A stretch of 64,000 nt of DNA from Echinococcus granulosus (GCF_000524195.1 NW_020170399.1:131207-195206); one strand, 5' to 3'; shown: positions 47,901 to 60,377, numbered from the stretch's first letter. Notes: generated by a model not told the origin, from the letters alone. Made by a program: numbers and translations.

Positions 47901-50900
47901 CTTCTTACAGCACCAACTACGCTGGGATGGCTGACGCAGGAGGTTGACCAAAAGGAGCGCCAGGGACGACGCCTCAATTACTTCGTTCACTCTTCTTTTT
48001 GGTTTCGCGAGTACTTAAGGCTACGCCTTTGGCCCAAGGGGGGAAAGTCAGTAGCTTCCTAGCCCTTCTATGCGTCTATAATACATATTCTGTACTAGTA
48101 TTAAGTTTTCCTTTGCTTTTAGGAGAGTCTCAAAGCTCTACAACTTTATAAAACGCTATCACCATGATTTACAATGGTGTTCAGGAATATCTCCACCCAA
48201 GGACCGGTTAGGTAAGATGTCTTTAAAAATGTAGCATCTGCTGTATGAGGTGATGGTGCTGCGAGATAGCACATAACCACACACCGCAAAAACAGACCAC
48301 GAGCTGACCAATCCTCAGTGGGATAGTGGGGAAATTTGATTTCACCCATGACGTGTAAATCAGCATACTCTGCATCGGCCGCTGTTAATATCGGTTTCTA
48401 CAACACCACACGTCATGCGATAAACTCTTTTCGCCCTTTAATGGAAAAATAATCGAAATCCGTAGCTGATGTGAAAAATACTAAAAAGGAGTCACACAGA
48501 TTTGAAGCACGAGCACCCTAAGAAGGGATGACAGTTGTAATTGGTAAGCTTCGACCTTCCATTAGTAGAACCTAATGGGGAAGAATTGGTGGACTTAGCA
48601 AGTAAGGTATGCCACTTAACAAAGGAGAAAATTCCTCACTTTACCGGCTTTTCTTTTGGAGTAAAGAAAACTCTTGGATCTAGGCATTAATTATAGTGCA
48701 TCTTGAGTGGTCCGTGTGGGCCATGTCAATGAGAGTTGATTTCCGTGTGTGTGAAAAGACAAAAATGGCATTCAACCTGGAAACAAAATTCCACGTGGGA
48801 CTCCCATCACTAGATTCTTAATTGTAAACAAAATTCAAAATATGAAATAATTAAATAAAAGCCGTAATGTTAGCAGTAGTGTGCGCCTTTTCATTTCAGA
48901 ACTTTAAAAAGTTAAAATTGCGCCAAAATCCTAGCAATTGCGCACAATCCTAGTGTACATTTTAAAGAAAAATATTCCATTTCTTGTATAGCCGCACTGA
49001 ACTACCTCTACTCCCTATGTAGTGCTTCCCAGTTCCTACATTGCCATCAATGCAATTTTATAACTATCCAAAATGCCACGAATTTGGAGGTTTAAGATAG
49101 CCTCTCCTGAACATCAAGTTACAACCCAAGCCATTTAAGAGAGTTGTCGGATTTGACATTTATTGTCGTGACTAACCCAGCAAGGTGGTACACTTGAGTG
49201 TTCAGCTGCCGAACAACTAATTAATGCGTTTGGTCAAAATGCAAGGAATCGGTGATAAAGGTTGTATTTTGGTAGCACGGGAAGGCATTTTAAATTCATC
49301 AAGAACCATTGTAGTCAAGGGATTGAAGACAATCGCACCGGATGTGCTCACTACATTTGAGTAGTCAGTTAGCATACTATGGACCGCCGAGGTCGTGTGA
49401 TGGGGATTGATATAGGGGCACTATTATATAATCCAACCATGACCTTCATTCATATTGGTTTCCCTTCGATTTGTTTTTCTCACAGCCCCATTACCGTGAC
49501 CATGAGTGCCATAATGCCAACAAGCGTCACTGGTAGGAAAAACGGCCGACCGCATGCGACGGCATCCACAAATTCCGCCGGTCAACAAACCTTTAATTTG
49601 TAAACAAGCAGGTGCAAATCCATAAAAAGGTTTTTTTTAAGATGACAATATAGAAGTTTTATGAGCCCGGTGAGTTAAACGATTTGCTTTGAGTCAACTT
49701 AATGTTGCGACAATCGAAAGGAAGATTTGAACAAGATAAAATATATGGTCATTTATTTAACAACGCCATCTTCACGAACTTTGTCGTACGGTTATTCTTG
49801 AGAAAACAGACGAGATGGTAGTTTACAAAAATTGATTCTGAACAATGCGCCTAACAAATGGCAGTAAAGGGCTTTTACATTTTCTTCACTGAGTAGCGGA
49901 GGTTGGTGTATTGTTCTCCGCGAGAATCTTTCTATTTATTACATTGCCTATAAAAACCTCCAGTCTGCAGAAGCATTTTAGCCCGACGTGCTTTGAGATG
50001 ACGACTGTTAAAACGTCCTTTCTTAGAATTAATTGCCTACAATGCACATCACAATCGAAATTCCTCAGCAAATAGAACCTTCATGTACAGTGGTGAACAA
50101 AATATCATATTACCATCCATTTTGGACGGTTTCTGTCCATTTATTTTGAACGAAAATGATGTCGTGCGCATGCGCAGATTTAACTCATCATTAAAAAAGA
50201 CGCTCAGAATCTACTGGGACTTTTCACAGTAGCTTGATGGACAAGTTAACTCAAAAGGGGAAAAATATTCCTCAAGGTTTTGATACGCGATCTCCATTTT
50301 TAGGCATCTTGAATGTTAACGATGACAAAGAGGAAATTGTTCACCTATATCGAGCCCAAGCAACGAGGCACAAAGGTTTGTTTACGCAAATTTAAATCCG
50401 CACTTTTCCATAGATTTTAAACCAAATTAAGAAGCAATCAGGATCGGGTAACAGATGCCGTGTTGTTGAAGGTATAATCGAGCCAATTCGTAATGTCCAA
50501 GAGTTTTGTCGGAAAAGCGACGAAGAAAGAAACGCGGTCATACACGTCCGTTGAAACAGTTTTCGAGCCATTTCATAACGTTCCAGCTTGTAATACCTTG
50601 TGTGTTTGTTTAACCCTTCATTTTGGTTCCGTGGGCACTTAGGGTTTCACCTTCGTACTTCCACTGGGTGAGATGGTGTCCCGGCCATGCTAGTAGCCCC
50701 CAAGCCCTTCATTTTGTCGCCAATATATATCCTATCCTGGTCTTATGTCTTCTTTCCACCTCAGCAGAGACTCACGGCGCCATACAGATAACCTCTGAAA
50801 ACAATAACTCACACAGTCTTCAGGAAAAGACGAAATGGTGGTAAACCTGGAATGAAACACCCATTGATCCATTGAACACCTTAAGGCAATCTAGAGGGTG

Positions 50901-53900
50901 GGGAAGTGATTGGCAAAGGAACACTTGTCGAATAGTACTTCTTTTACGACCACAGACACGAGAAATAATATCTCAATATGGTTAGGTTTAGTAGTTTTAT
51001 AAACTCCACGATATCCGTCACTTTGCCCTATTAAAAGGCTCAGTAAAACAACTGTCTACAATCTGATTTAGGGGGTCTAGTTAAACTGCTCCACGCTGAT
51101 AAAAACGAGTGCTTCAGTCAACCTGTCATTTTTTTGAGTGGAGGGCATTTCATCCCCCTCTATCATTGCAAATCGGGTTTGATTTTCCTTTAAATCAAAA
51201 CTTAAAATAGTATTTAAAGAATTAGGAACCACTTCAAGGGAGAACCCGTAACGACCCCTAACAGAAGAATTGTAGATGACGTCTACCTTCGTCAGATGAG
51301 ACAACGCTAGTCGTGAACCATCCGGAAAAGTTAGTCACGTTGCTACCATCGGTAACTGCATATGAATGTCAATTAGGTGAACACGTGATGCCTCATCCGC
51401 ATCGCTGCTGGCTAAATAGAACCCCGGTAGGTATGGATGGGCAGTACTGAAGCGAGAACAAAGTTGCAAGGCGGAATAGACGCGAAATCCCATCCTCATG
51501 GAATTAGTAAAAAACCCCGTTCTTTGTTAAATGATTCTGCTTTTGAATCAATGCTTTTACGACCGGCGATGGACATACGAAATGGCTGCGCTTTCCTCTT
51601 TCCCCTGATGCAGTTAACAAACGGAATGAAACTATAGATTCAAAGAAAATTACCGAGAGGGATCAGTGACGTGGCAAGCAGGTATCTTTTCAGTTGCCCG
51701 GTTGGTTGGTGAGTGCTTTTCATACAGCACCGACTGTGCTCTGATGGTCGACGCGACACGTTGACCATGGGGAGCGCCGGAGACGATACTCAAAAGATGG
51801 GAGGGACTGTGTTATACTTTGAATGCTTGCTTAGTTCTTGATTTCGGTCACGGCGCACTTAAGGCCCCGTTGTTGTACCCCCGTGGGGCTACTAGCCTCT
51901 GAGCGATACAAGCGAACCCCCCATGCCCTTTTACGCATCGACAATACATATTGTGCCTGAGCATTATATCTTTCTTTCATCTTCAGGGAGGTCTTAAGGC
52001 TATACAGTACACTTCTGATTGCGTTTACCACTTTTCGGTTGAAACAGCTCCCAAATCCTTTTATCATGGTCTAACTGATCTCCAAAATATGATTCGCCTA
52101 GCCTTCAGGAAAAGAAGAAGCTGCGATCTAATCGGAACGTTATATCTTTGCAGTAGTTGGTTATCCTAGCAAGTAGTGAAAAAGTAAAGCACTCAGTGAT
52201 ATATTAACTCATTGCCAAAGAACACCCGCCGGATAAAAAGTACTCCTTTCGCAACTACGTCCACAGAAAAGTATCTCAACATCGTTTACCGAATCGTTTT
52301 AGGAATACCGCAATATCCCTCACGTTTCCTTATTAAAACACTGAGTGAAAGTTCTATCAACAATTTGGCTGAAGTGGTTTAGTCCAACTATTCTACACTG
52401 ACAAAAAAAACGCTTCAATCGACTCATCGCTTTGGGGATTTGATGATTTCTTATCCCCTCTATCACCACTGCTTGGGCTTCTCTTTCCTTAACTACAAAC
52501 TCGACTTAATATGTAGGGAAGTAGTCGATTTCAATAATAATGAAGTAATTCCTAATTTTTAGAAATTCACTTCATTGTAGACGTGGCAAATCTTTTTTCT
52601 TTGACGCTGGCTGTAATTAAAAATTAATTGCCCGCCCCCACCGGCTTTGCTCCGAAACAAGTTCGGTAAGAACGCTTTCTTAATAGATGCGATTTACAAA
52701 TTTCCTTGCCTAGAAGCACTAAACGGAGGTGTTTAATAAATAATAATTATTTATTATTGCCAAAAAAACTGGGCGGTATTTTTACCACAACACAATTTGT
52801 ATCAGCCGATTCTCTAGCCGAGAAAGACGGTACATAGGGACTACTGTCCAAATTTCCACCTTTTTAGCTTGTAGAAAAAGGTCCGGATTTTGCTTGAAAA
52901 AAAAGTCTTATTTAGAAGAAAAAAGCCTTTTTTGCAAACATTGCTTATACCACTGAGGTGTAGGCACGTGATTCAGCTGTTTCACTCCCACCTCTACTCT
53001 TGACACTGATTTCAATAAAGTTATTTAATATGTGGGAAACTACCCTGAAATTCTTTGAATTATTAAGACGGTAGACGCTCATTGCCGTTAGTATGTACGG
53101 ATGGGAATGAAATAAGTGGAAGCAGATTTACAAGCATCGGTGTCTTTAGTAGCTCTTCCCCCTCTTCAGGCCAAATTATTGAGAGAGCAAACCCCTCCTC
53201 CGTCCGGAGGAAAGCAATGTGGATGCATAAATGCTTCGTACAAAAAAAACGAAACAATACTGCTCCAAAATCCCCATCATGTCATTTGTATTAGAATAGT
53301 AGATTATAAAGTTCCTCAATAGCATGTTTTCTGGGTGTTTACTTTCATTCAGAAAATTATTGCTATAGGTGAATAAACACGCCAGTTTACCTCATTCCGA
53401 TTAGGAGTGAGGAAAAGCTGATGTTCTCTTAGAAACCTGATTAATAACCTTTAACTCTGGGCGAAATTGCCTAGGAAATTGCTATAGGAAGTCATATACA
53501 AGTGTTTCCTTTTCTCGATATAAACCAATTCATCGAAACAAAATCCCGTGTATTTTATTCACCTCTCACATTTCCATATCATTGGGCTGGGCAAAAAAAG
53601 AGGACTACTTCTTCGCTTGAAAGCAGCACTGTCCTGTGGATACAGCTGTCATACTAACAGGTCAACACAGAGCCATGTATTTCGGGAGTGTGACTGCCTG
53701 TGTTTTCGCATCCACTGTGACATTTCAGGGGAGCCTACTTTAGTTTTGACAAAAAAGGTTCGTAGGGCCGCAACTGTAGTCCTTATGTTCTTCTTCCCCC
53801 TCTCTCCGCTTCCACCGTCGCGTTTCAATCCGCTGCTCCTGACCGAAATACAACTTTTTCTGGCAACATTTCACGCTTTATTTTAAATCCGTACCTTTGA

Positions 53901-55753
53901 GGTTACAGCTCCGCTACTTTTTCGTGGGTATAAAAAGGGCTCGAAGGAGGAGCCGTGCGCCTTCTCAGTGCAAAATTACTAAGTTTTTCTTTTTTATACT
54001 GCCTCACCATACGAATTTACGGACATCCTATCAACCCATTTGGAAGTATTAACGGTACATTGTATATAACCGTTGACTATAGTGCGCCCTGTCATTTCTA
54101 ACTACTTTTTTGAGGGAAAAGATTATCACAAAACCCAGTGGATGTCATAATCCCACCTCCAATATACCATCATATCAGCTAACGCGGAATCTAAGGAAAC
54201 TAACATTCAAACAAGTATTTACAATTGTTCGGAGGACAGCAACAAGAGTGAATGTTTAAACACTTTCATCTACAACAAAAAATTTAAAGGATCGGCTGTG
54301 ATCAAACAAACACTTGGAAGCCCAATTGTTCGTAAGTTATCCTCATTAATTTTTCAGGCAATTATCTGCCATCTCCCTCTAACTCCCTTGCATGGCGTCT
54401 AATATTGCCATGAATGAAGGAGAATTAGGGTGAAACAACTGGCTAGTAAGTGGAACACATAAATTTCGCCTATTCGGTTCACCAAATAGGGACCAATGCG
54501 CTTAGCGACCATCCAGGTTACCCGCTACCCTCGAGGTGTACAATGATCACTTCAAACTGGGGATATAGTTTGATTTATTTAAGCTTGGCATCTGGTCCAT
54601 AAAAAGGGATTCTACCGATTAGGTAGTGATAATCTATCCTAATGAGACACAGAACCAAGCTCCGAGCCAAGATTCGTGTAGCGACGATAAAAACCTTTAA
54701 AAGGAGGTCCGCTGGCTGAGCCGAAATACTTTGACTGGCCAGTGTAATTGGACAACAACTTCCAGAGTTTCTAAATACACACTCCGAGCAGTGAGACTAC
54801 CTACGAGTGACATGGAAAGTAGGTAAAGGGGAAAATTTGGAAAAGCGAAAGTGGAAACTAGGTCCCAATGCCCTAGTTGTTAGTAGCCTGATCCAACAAC
54901 TTATTTTCAATCGTGCATTTGAGACGTTCTGCATAAAAGGATCTCGACTTTGCTTCGCTGAACCTATTGCAAATAGGAGATGTCTGGTCCTCATTAAGAT
55001 TAGCTAAGTAGGGAGGTGATCAAAACTGCCAGTTGACAATAAAGTTGTAAATAGTAAACCTGTGCCAGGCGGACTAGCCAATTACAACGCAATCCAAAAA
55101 AATACAAGCGCATTAGGCGGATCAGGAACTGATTATTATAAGCTGCCCGAGAAGAGTCAATAATGACTTAAGAAATGCTTCAGGGGAATAACTATTCCCA
55201 GTCAACAGTGTGGCTCACCACCCACCTACAAACTTAGATTGATGGTTGCATGGCAGATCAGCGTTTTAAATCATCATCGCATGTCAAGTGATAATGAATA
55301 TAATCTTGTTTAACTAAAAAATTTGGACACAAGTACGGATAGCTGACAGAAGGACAACAGGAGAAAAAGTGGGCAAAACTGTTTTGGTGGTACAATTTCA
55401 ATTATAGAGTAAACGGATAAATTGATGGCATAACATAGTCTATCACTCTTCAGTTTTAATTAATTTCAACTCACAATGGATCTGAAATAAGGGAAAAGTA
55501 TGGGGAGTTGCAGCCTACTATGACTTACCACAATAGTAGATAAGACCGGACTTGATGAGGGAGGAGATGGCGCCGTAGACTGACTGCCGAGGAGGAAGGT
55601 GGGACTGCATTTCAGCATAGATGTTGGCAAGGTGACCGTAGAGGCGCGATTCAGAGCAGGTTGGCTCAAGCATGTTGACCTGGCAGATGACCTGGAAGAT
55701 CACCTCTTCCAGTCTCATTGAGGCGTATTGTGGAACGCTGTTCAATATCAGAC
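35998..55753 (-). CDS. STOX1: Storkhead-box (STOX) winged-helix protein, 5' end incomplete
   Basis: Storkhead proteins (STOX1/2, fly knockout, worm HAM-1) are winged-helix nuclear factors in neuronal and cell-fate control. Five minus-strand exons join in phase: 55753-55529, 45582-45242, 39567-39308, 38073-37916 and 37130-35998 (TAG), 704 codons. Exon 1 contains LEEVIFQVICQVN and SVYGAISSLIKSGLIYYCG. Exon 2 continues QGYNLMTPDKMHVANW. Joined at the splice, they match the human STOX core ([20 protein letters not shown]). After the domain come a Pro-rich stretch, a coil start (QQISQMKREASSISRLN), a polyglutamine run and a long Ser/Gln-rich tail with a basic patch, LKQGVRKIRNSIRRSLSRED. Exon 4 uses an acceptor at 38075-38074 (CCTGAG), chosen for phase; a stronger CCCAG just upstream would put it out of phase. 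More N-terminal exons should lie above 55753 but were not found. Identity of the winged helix is good; membership of the later exons rests on strand and phase. Confidence 0.7.
39343..39366 (-). repeat. CAG/CTG triplet repeat encoding polyglutamine
   Basis: Six CTG units followed by TTGCTGTTC on the plus strand. On the minus strand this encodes a run of eight Gln in the third visible Storkhead exon. It is a candidate length polymorphism. A second, more interrupted Gln-rich stretch is encoded near 36110-36150. Confidence 0.85.
40364..40498 (-). CDS. candidate small exon or terminal exon inside Storkhead intron
   Basis: It follows an acceptor (GTGTTCAG) and reads MDSLAMKLHRSGQQIDEAIL then TVANRRRFGMPIKSK to a TAG. 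The first 21 residues are amphipathic and coil-like. If spliced at ACG|GTGGCC it would be a phase-0 insert between Storkhead exons 2 and 3, which are themselves joined at phase 0. Otherwise it could be the end of a small nested gene. No family match. Confidence 0.28.
   Translation of the reverse strand: MDSLAMKLHRSGQQIDEAILTVANRRRFGMPIKSKAPHYQTHHA
43621..43718 (-). CDS. candidate first exon next to an X-box
   Basis: Minus-strand open segment reading GPFLTTLPHLPSHLFELGAY then EGMQLRDELIRII, ending in C|GTGAGT. The only in-frame ATG is at 43654-43652, about 100 bases downstream of the X-box, and would open MQLRDELIRII. The donor leaves phase 1, which matches neither the Storkhead exons nor the 40.5-kb segment, so any partner exon is still missing. 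Unrecognised. Confidence 0.28.
43757..43770. promoter_or_regulatory. perfect palindromic RFX X-box
   Basis: GTTGCCTAGGCAAC fits the RFX half-site consensus RYYNYY-N(1-3)-RRNRAC exactly and is a perfect inverted repeat. RFX factors use such sites upstream of ciliary genes in animals, usually within about 200 bases of the start codon. It is flanked on the plus side by CpG-rich sequence and an ATG at 43777, and on the minus side by the candidate exon at 43654. Confidence 0.55.
43777..44028 (+). CDS. weak plus-strand open frame beside the X-box
   Basis: 84-codon frame whose ATG is seven bases after the X-box. Its first 150 bases are unusually rich in CpG for this window. The translation (starting MTATGVGRRVVGADAVTISR) resembles no family known to me. 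It may simply be a CpG-rich promoter or untranslated region. Confidence 0.15.
   Translation: MTATGVGRRVVGADAVTISRGLTPGTCMIHAWTDVSSPLIGGSTLLTRLNTQYKIRPTRLEVNKQALITPIQLFKVNASTFEN
47222..48150. repeat. diverged repeat, first tandem pair
   Basis: Two copies of a roughly 150-190-base 'head' (47222-47420 and 47995-48150) flank a roughly 380-base body (47620-48000). Heads share the order GGTTTC..., CTTAAGGCT, TAGCCC..CCCTT, TGCGTC.ATA.TACAT.TTCT and AGTATTA.G, then an AGA.CTC motif. The body shares CGTGAACCATCTGG, CTGAAGTGAGAACAAAGTTTC, AGTGACGTGGCA and CGGTTGGTTGGT.G with the copy at 51.3-51.84 kb. Alignment by eye; many substitutions and small indels indicate age. Confidence 0.6.
50237..50554 (+). 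CDS. possible two-exon small protein gene inside Storkhead intron
   Basis: Exon 50237-50375 opens MDKLTQKGKNIPQGFDTRSP and continues PFLGILNVNDDKEEIVHLYR. Removal of a 66-base GT-AG segment (50376-50441) joins it in phase to 50442-50554, encoding CRVVEGIIEPIRNVQEFC and a TGA at 50552-50554, 83 residues in all. Composition is protein-like, with alternating charged and hydrophobic residues. No family is recognised. It lies between repeat copies, so it might be a fragment of a mobile element or a decayed retrocopy. Confidence 0.27.
50600..52640. repeat. diverged tandem repeat, about 1.2-kb unit, nearly two copies
   Basis: The order head (50620-50800), tail (50860-51300), body (51300-51840), head (51840-52010), tail (52160-52620) shows a tandem duplication with a period near 1.22 kb. 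Shared landmarks in the two tails include GGCAAAGGAACAC / GCCAAAGAACACC, ACCACAGACACGAGAAATAA / GTCCACAGAAAAGTATCTCA, ATATCCGTCACTTTGCC / ATATCCCTCACGTTTCC and CCCCCTCTATCA / CCCCTCTATCA. The body copy has about 170 extra bases (about 51476-51650) relative to the body at 47.6-48.0 kb. Confidence 0.62.
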
Positions 55754-58700
55754 CTCCAGCGTCACCTTAACAGGCAATTTCAAAGTCTCATTATACAGAG
55801 TGGTAGTGCATTTTTGTCCCAATTATTATTTAACATTGCATTTTCATTGTTCACATTGTTGATTCAAACAGCGCAGTACAGTTCACCAACGGATCAAAGA
55901 GGCTGTGTTACGGAATCACTTTTGTAGTAAAATAAACATGTTGATAGAGGGAATAACAACACTTGTGCATCATCAATTCGAGCTACAAAAGTGACATTAG
56001 ATGGACGGTGTAACAACCACCATGGGGCGGCTATCTCTAGTCCGATCGCCAGGGCTGCCATGTTTGACACAAAGAAAACAGTTGTTGGAGCACGACAGTT
56101 ATCATCAACTAGGGGAAACATCCGATTTGCCTTGTCAGAAGGGTCGAGAGTCATACAAATCAACGATCGAAGTAGCATTGACATATCAGACTACCCCTAA
56201 AAATAACCACCGAGATTGCTGGAAAGACTAACCATATGAACTTTGAAATTGGATTTCATTGAGGCGCCACTTTTACCCAAGCAAAACGAGGCACGAAGAT
56301 TTTATACGGCCACGTTTCACAGTGCCAAGTAATTATTATATTAAGGCGTAAATAGCATGTACTGTCCGTAAATTTAAACTAAATCACGCCTATCTTCGCC
56401 CCAAAGTCAAAAATAATACAGCCGAAGCGTGTTGTAGTTAATTTGATGCTTCAAAGCGCAATTCGCCGCAGCTTGTGAGGGAGAGAAGACGTTCACGAAT
56501 GTAGACATATGTAACGACAGTGCATGTGTGGGTAGGGACAACACCGAATTTGTGCAAATGCGTGATTCCAGCACGTATCTATTCGCTTTGATTACGGCCA
56601 ATAATGTGGGTCCTTAATGGCATACGCGATTTGGTAGCCTAGTTAATATAAAACAGCCTTAATAAAAAAAATATGCTCTCTGGTATAAACCACGGCTACA
56701 TTGTAAGTAAGGTAGGAGGAGTTATCAGATCATTTAGGTCAATGCTACGTCCGGTTTTATGGGTAGCTGAAATATTTACGCTGCGATACATAAACGACTG
56801 CTTGATGCCCAGTATAAGTGAGGTAGCAGGCTATTAAACAGTGAAAGAACTAATTGCCTTTTAGAGTCTAATAGTGAGTCAACATTTTAAATCGCCAAAC
56901 CTCAAATTTTGTCCAAGCTTAAGGAAGCACAGCCTTGTGATTAAATGTCTTGTAATCATCTCTTCCCTTAAGAATCAACAGTCATGGAATATCTAAACGC
57001 GCCGAAAACTCTAACAAGCAAAGAGAAGGTGGATTTCACATCCTGAAAAAGGCATGTCCGGATCTCAGCAAGGACAAAGAGACTCTCCAAAAAGCAAAAG
57101 GCTACAAAAGTAAGGCAACAAGGTCCACGATCAGTTACTAAATGAGAGGGAAGAAGAATTCAACGAGATAAGCCGTAGTGCTGAGAAAGGGACGTGTTTA
57201 TTTAGCAAGGGAATCGAGAAGGCACACCTAACGAGCGCCTAGAGCAATGGAAGAAGATGTGAAGTAAGAAGATTGGCCTTTCTTGTGGAGACCGTAGGGA
57301 CGGAACTATGTACATTTCAAGAAAGCATGATCTGCCAAAAATGGTTTTTTTCTTGATACAAATTCTATATTCTGAGAAATTTCGACCGAAGAGCAAATGC
57401 CAGTTCCTAGGGTTCTTGAATACGTTTCCCAACGAGCGACTGAACTTATTGCCTTAACATCTTTACGAGAAACGATAAAAAATTATCTGGAGCCCTATAG
57501 ATGACTTGAAAGACAATAGAGACAATGGATTAAGGTTGCTACCACCTATACTGCTCTGCAATGCCTACCTCTCACCAGATCAGCAGTCAAAATAATCCTG
57601 TCATAGCTTCATATTTCAGTATCTACATGCTAGAGAGAGATGAAATAAACTAGGAAGTAAATGTCTTATTATTAACTCGGATGATGCCTAATGATCCCTG
57701 CTACTGCTATTTGGCGTCATACTTTGACAATTAGAGCATTTGCAGACCTGGCAGCCGAATCATTCCCTCTTGCAACGTCATACAGGCTTCGTTCACTAGT
57801 TACTTTGCCAGGAGATAATTTACTCTAACCTTAAAACCACATTTCAAATGTTTAAATTATAATAAATGGGAAAGGGGGTGGAAGAGGGCTTTGGATCTCA
57901 CCTACCCATGCACGCGTTATGTTAATGGCATATGAAGAGGTCGGATCACATCCATCCGGATGTTGATGCATGGGGAATCGTGCCGCAATTAAACAAATTG
58001 AACGTTAACGACTGCATTCTATGGTTGTTTAGAATGATAAGTTCACTGTCAAAGATAATTTGAATCCAACACAACTTGGGTATCACCTCGCATTAGCGTC
58101 AACATAATTCAGGGGTTTCGGTTCGGTTTTGTCTACTTTCATTAACCACATCTACCCTTGTGAACTTCTACCATCTTTACCGAGTATGTTCTAAGAGAAA
58201 TTGACTCCAAGAGCTTTCTCCACGATTACCCATGGAAAACTTATTTGGTACTGTAGAGGGAGGTTCTTTGCCTAACACTTCAATGGGCTGCGCTTCTCCG
58301 ACTGCGCCATTGCTAATCTGCCTGGTCAGACATTTCTTCTATGAATACGTGAACACGAATGTGGCGTCAGTCATCAACCATTCATCAAAATGTCACACGC
58401 ATGTGAACGTTTGCGCCTGACTAGCACAAATTACAGAATAAATCACACATTTGTTGGTAATTGATTAGTGTAATCACGACGAGGAACATGCATTCATAAT
58501 TACATATGAGCGTCAACTTTTGCCCACCTCCGTGAAGACATGGGCTTATTACCTGAGTCCAGAATTGGCATATAACGCAGCTTAGATTGATATGCTCTTG
58601 TTCTGGTTTGTAAGACCCATAAGAAATTATGGCCTCTAGTCCACTGTCATGGTTTCCATAAGTGGTCTTAGGACTCTCTAATGAGCATACATACAATCGC

Positions 58701-60377
58701 TTGAGAGTAGGTCAATCACCGTCTCGGCATAACCATGCGGACGACGTATTCACGAATCGAACACGGATCTGAGTGTATGAGATCAAAGGGGAACTTTAAA
58801 ATTGGCTAACCCAGTGACCTGTTGCACTTCACTCAAGTCGAATCCCACACGAAAGCAAAAGTTCAAAGTGACTGACCCTGTGTTACAGAAACTGCGGTGT
58901 TAGGTCAAGTGTGGTTGATGGAAATACGATTATTTAAATTGTAGCCTAAAATCTTGAAAGCTGGAATTGAAAGTAAACAGTCTTCAAATTGATTGCTGCT
59001 TTATTGTGCATGAGGCATACTTTAGGTTGATGACAAATTAATTGCACCCAAGGCATTCAAGGAGTTCGTCCAGCAGTTTATCATTTGATAGTGGAGGACA
59101 TTTGTCAATGCCCACTCTACAACCTCAAGCACCACATTCTCTACAAATGCCTCCAATAAGTTATTAATGGCTCCTTTTAAAAGTAGGGCCATGGTTGAAT
59201 CTTCCTACCATTAAAACGGAACCTACAAGCCAAAGTTGCTGTGCCCTGACACCAACTTGGCATAATGACACCTTTCAGATTTGTCAATGAGGTCCTGTTC
59301 TCCAACCCGTCTGGGTAAAGGCAAGATAGAGAATCTGATTTGAAGCAAACAGGTGTTGGATGGATGTCAGAGGCGTCTATAAAATTTGGGTAACCGTTTC
59401 ATGTTTAACCAAATAGAAAACCTGATTATGAATAACCTTTGAACTGAATGGAATGGACAAAGAACGTAGATTTAGCTCGTACTTTAATCGTCCGAATCAA
59501 GCTATCATGGGGAATGAGATTAAAGTGCCATTAATTTCTGGCCACTTTTATTACCTCTTTCGCGAGGCTAAAAACTTCAGTTCAGAGGAAAAAAAGGCGC
59601 TAAATATAACTAGAAATGAAGGAAATCAAAGATTTTCAATGACGTTTTGTGAGAACAACAAAAAAAGTTTAGTGATGAGGGTTTCATCCCAGTGAAAACA
59701 ATGTACTTTTAACCCTCTTGACTCAGATTGTCACTTTAAGGGGCACTCACACGCAATTTTTCTTTTTGGTCACTAATCCCCACCCCCCTGAGCAGGAGGG
59801 GGGAGGGAGTGTTGGGCGTTCCTTGCCCCACTGCTACCAACTCTCTCATCCACCATTACCTGTGCTGTGCACCAGCAGTAGTAGCGCGGCAGTGAGAAAG
59901 AGTACAACAACGATCCAAGAATAGCCCACATGAGGGAGAATTAGTGCTCGGAGGGGAGGGGCACAAAAATAAATGTTGTGAGGAGCACATCGGCAGATCT
60001 TGCATGAACTAAAATAGTTCGCGTTTTCTTTCTGAGCTTAAATTAGCTTCAATGCCGTGCATTTTTAAAAGAGATATTTTTTATCGCAACAAAAAAGCTT
60101 GACTTTGCCTGCGTTATTTATTGAAGAGGATGTCGTTTGGGGATAGACAAATGATGCGTTTGATGATTGCTGTGTTGGACGCATAAGATTGATGCTGCTC
60201 ATAGTGAGATGAAATAGCGAAGCGTATTCGATGTTAAAAAACAACTTCCAACTAGTATACTTTTTTCTCCTAGATGATGTATCTCTCCGTACGTTAAGTG
60301 CCTGTATTAAAACTCCACGAAATCCACGAGTTTAGGGCTTCATTCAATGGCAAACTCTCACTTCACTTAATAAAAGA
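55754..60377. other. region upstream of visible Storkhead exons, nothing recognised
   Basis: About 4.6 kb. Missing 5' Storkhead exons may lie here or beyond, but none could be supported. A patch at 55.9-56.2 kb is open in several frames on both strands without a recognisable product. Confidence 0.45.

Larger units (their letters stand above)
45583..55528. other. 9.9-kb Storkhead intron 1
   Basis: It interrupts the winged-helix domain between YYCG and QGYN, in phase 1. It contains the repeat cluster at 47.2-52.6 kb and a possible small two-exon gene at 50.2-50.55 kb. The remainder, including 45.6-47.2 and 52.7-55.5 kb, shows nothing recognised. Confidence 0.55.

Noticed and set aside
50085..50110. 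TACAGTGGTGAACAAAATAT resembles a Tc1/mariner terminal inverted repeat next to a TA dinucleotide.
   Set aside because: No matching inverted copy was found nearby and no transposase-like reading frame follows, so one short match is not enough.
55894..56231. A patch open in three frames (two plus, one minus), each giving 60-97 residues.
   Set aside because: Simultaneous openness without splice context or a recognisable motif is expected by chance from base composition; none of the translations matches Storkhead N-termini.
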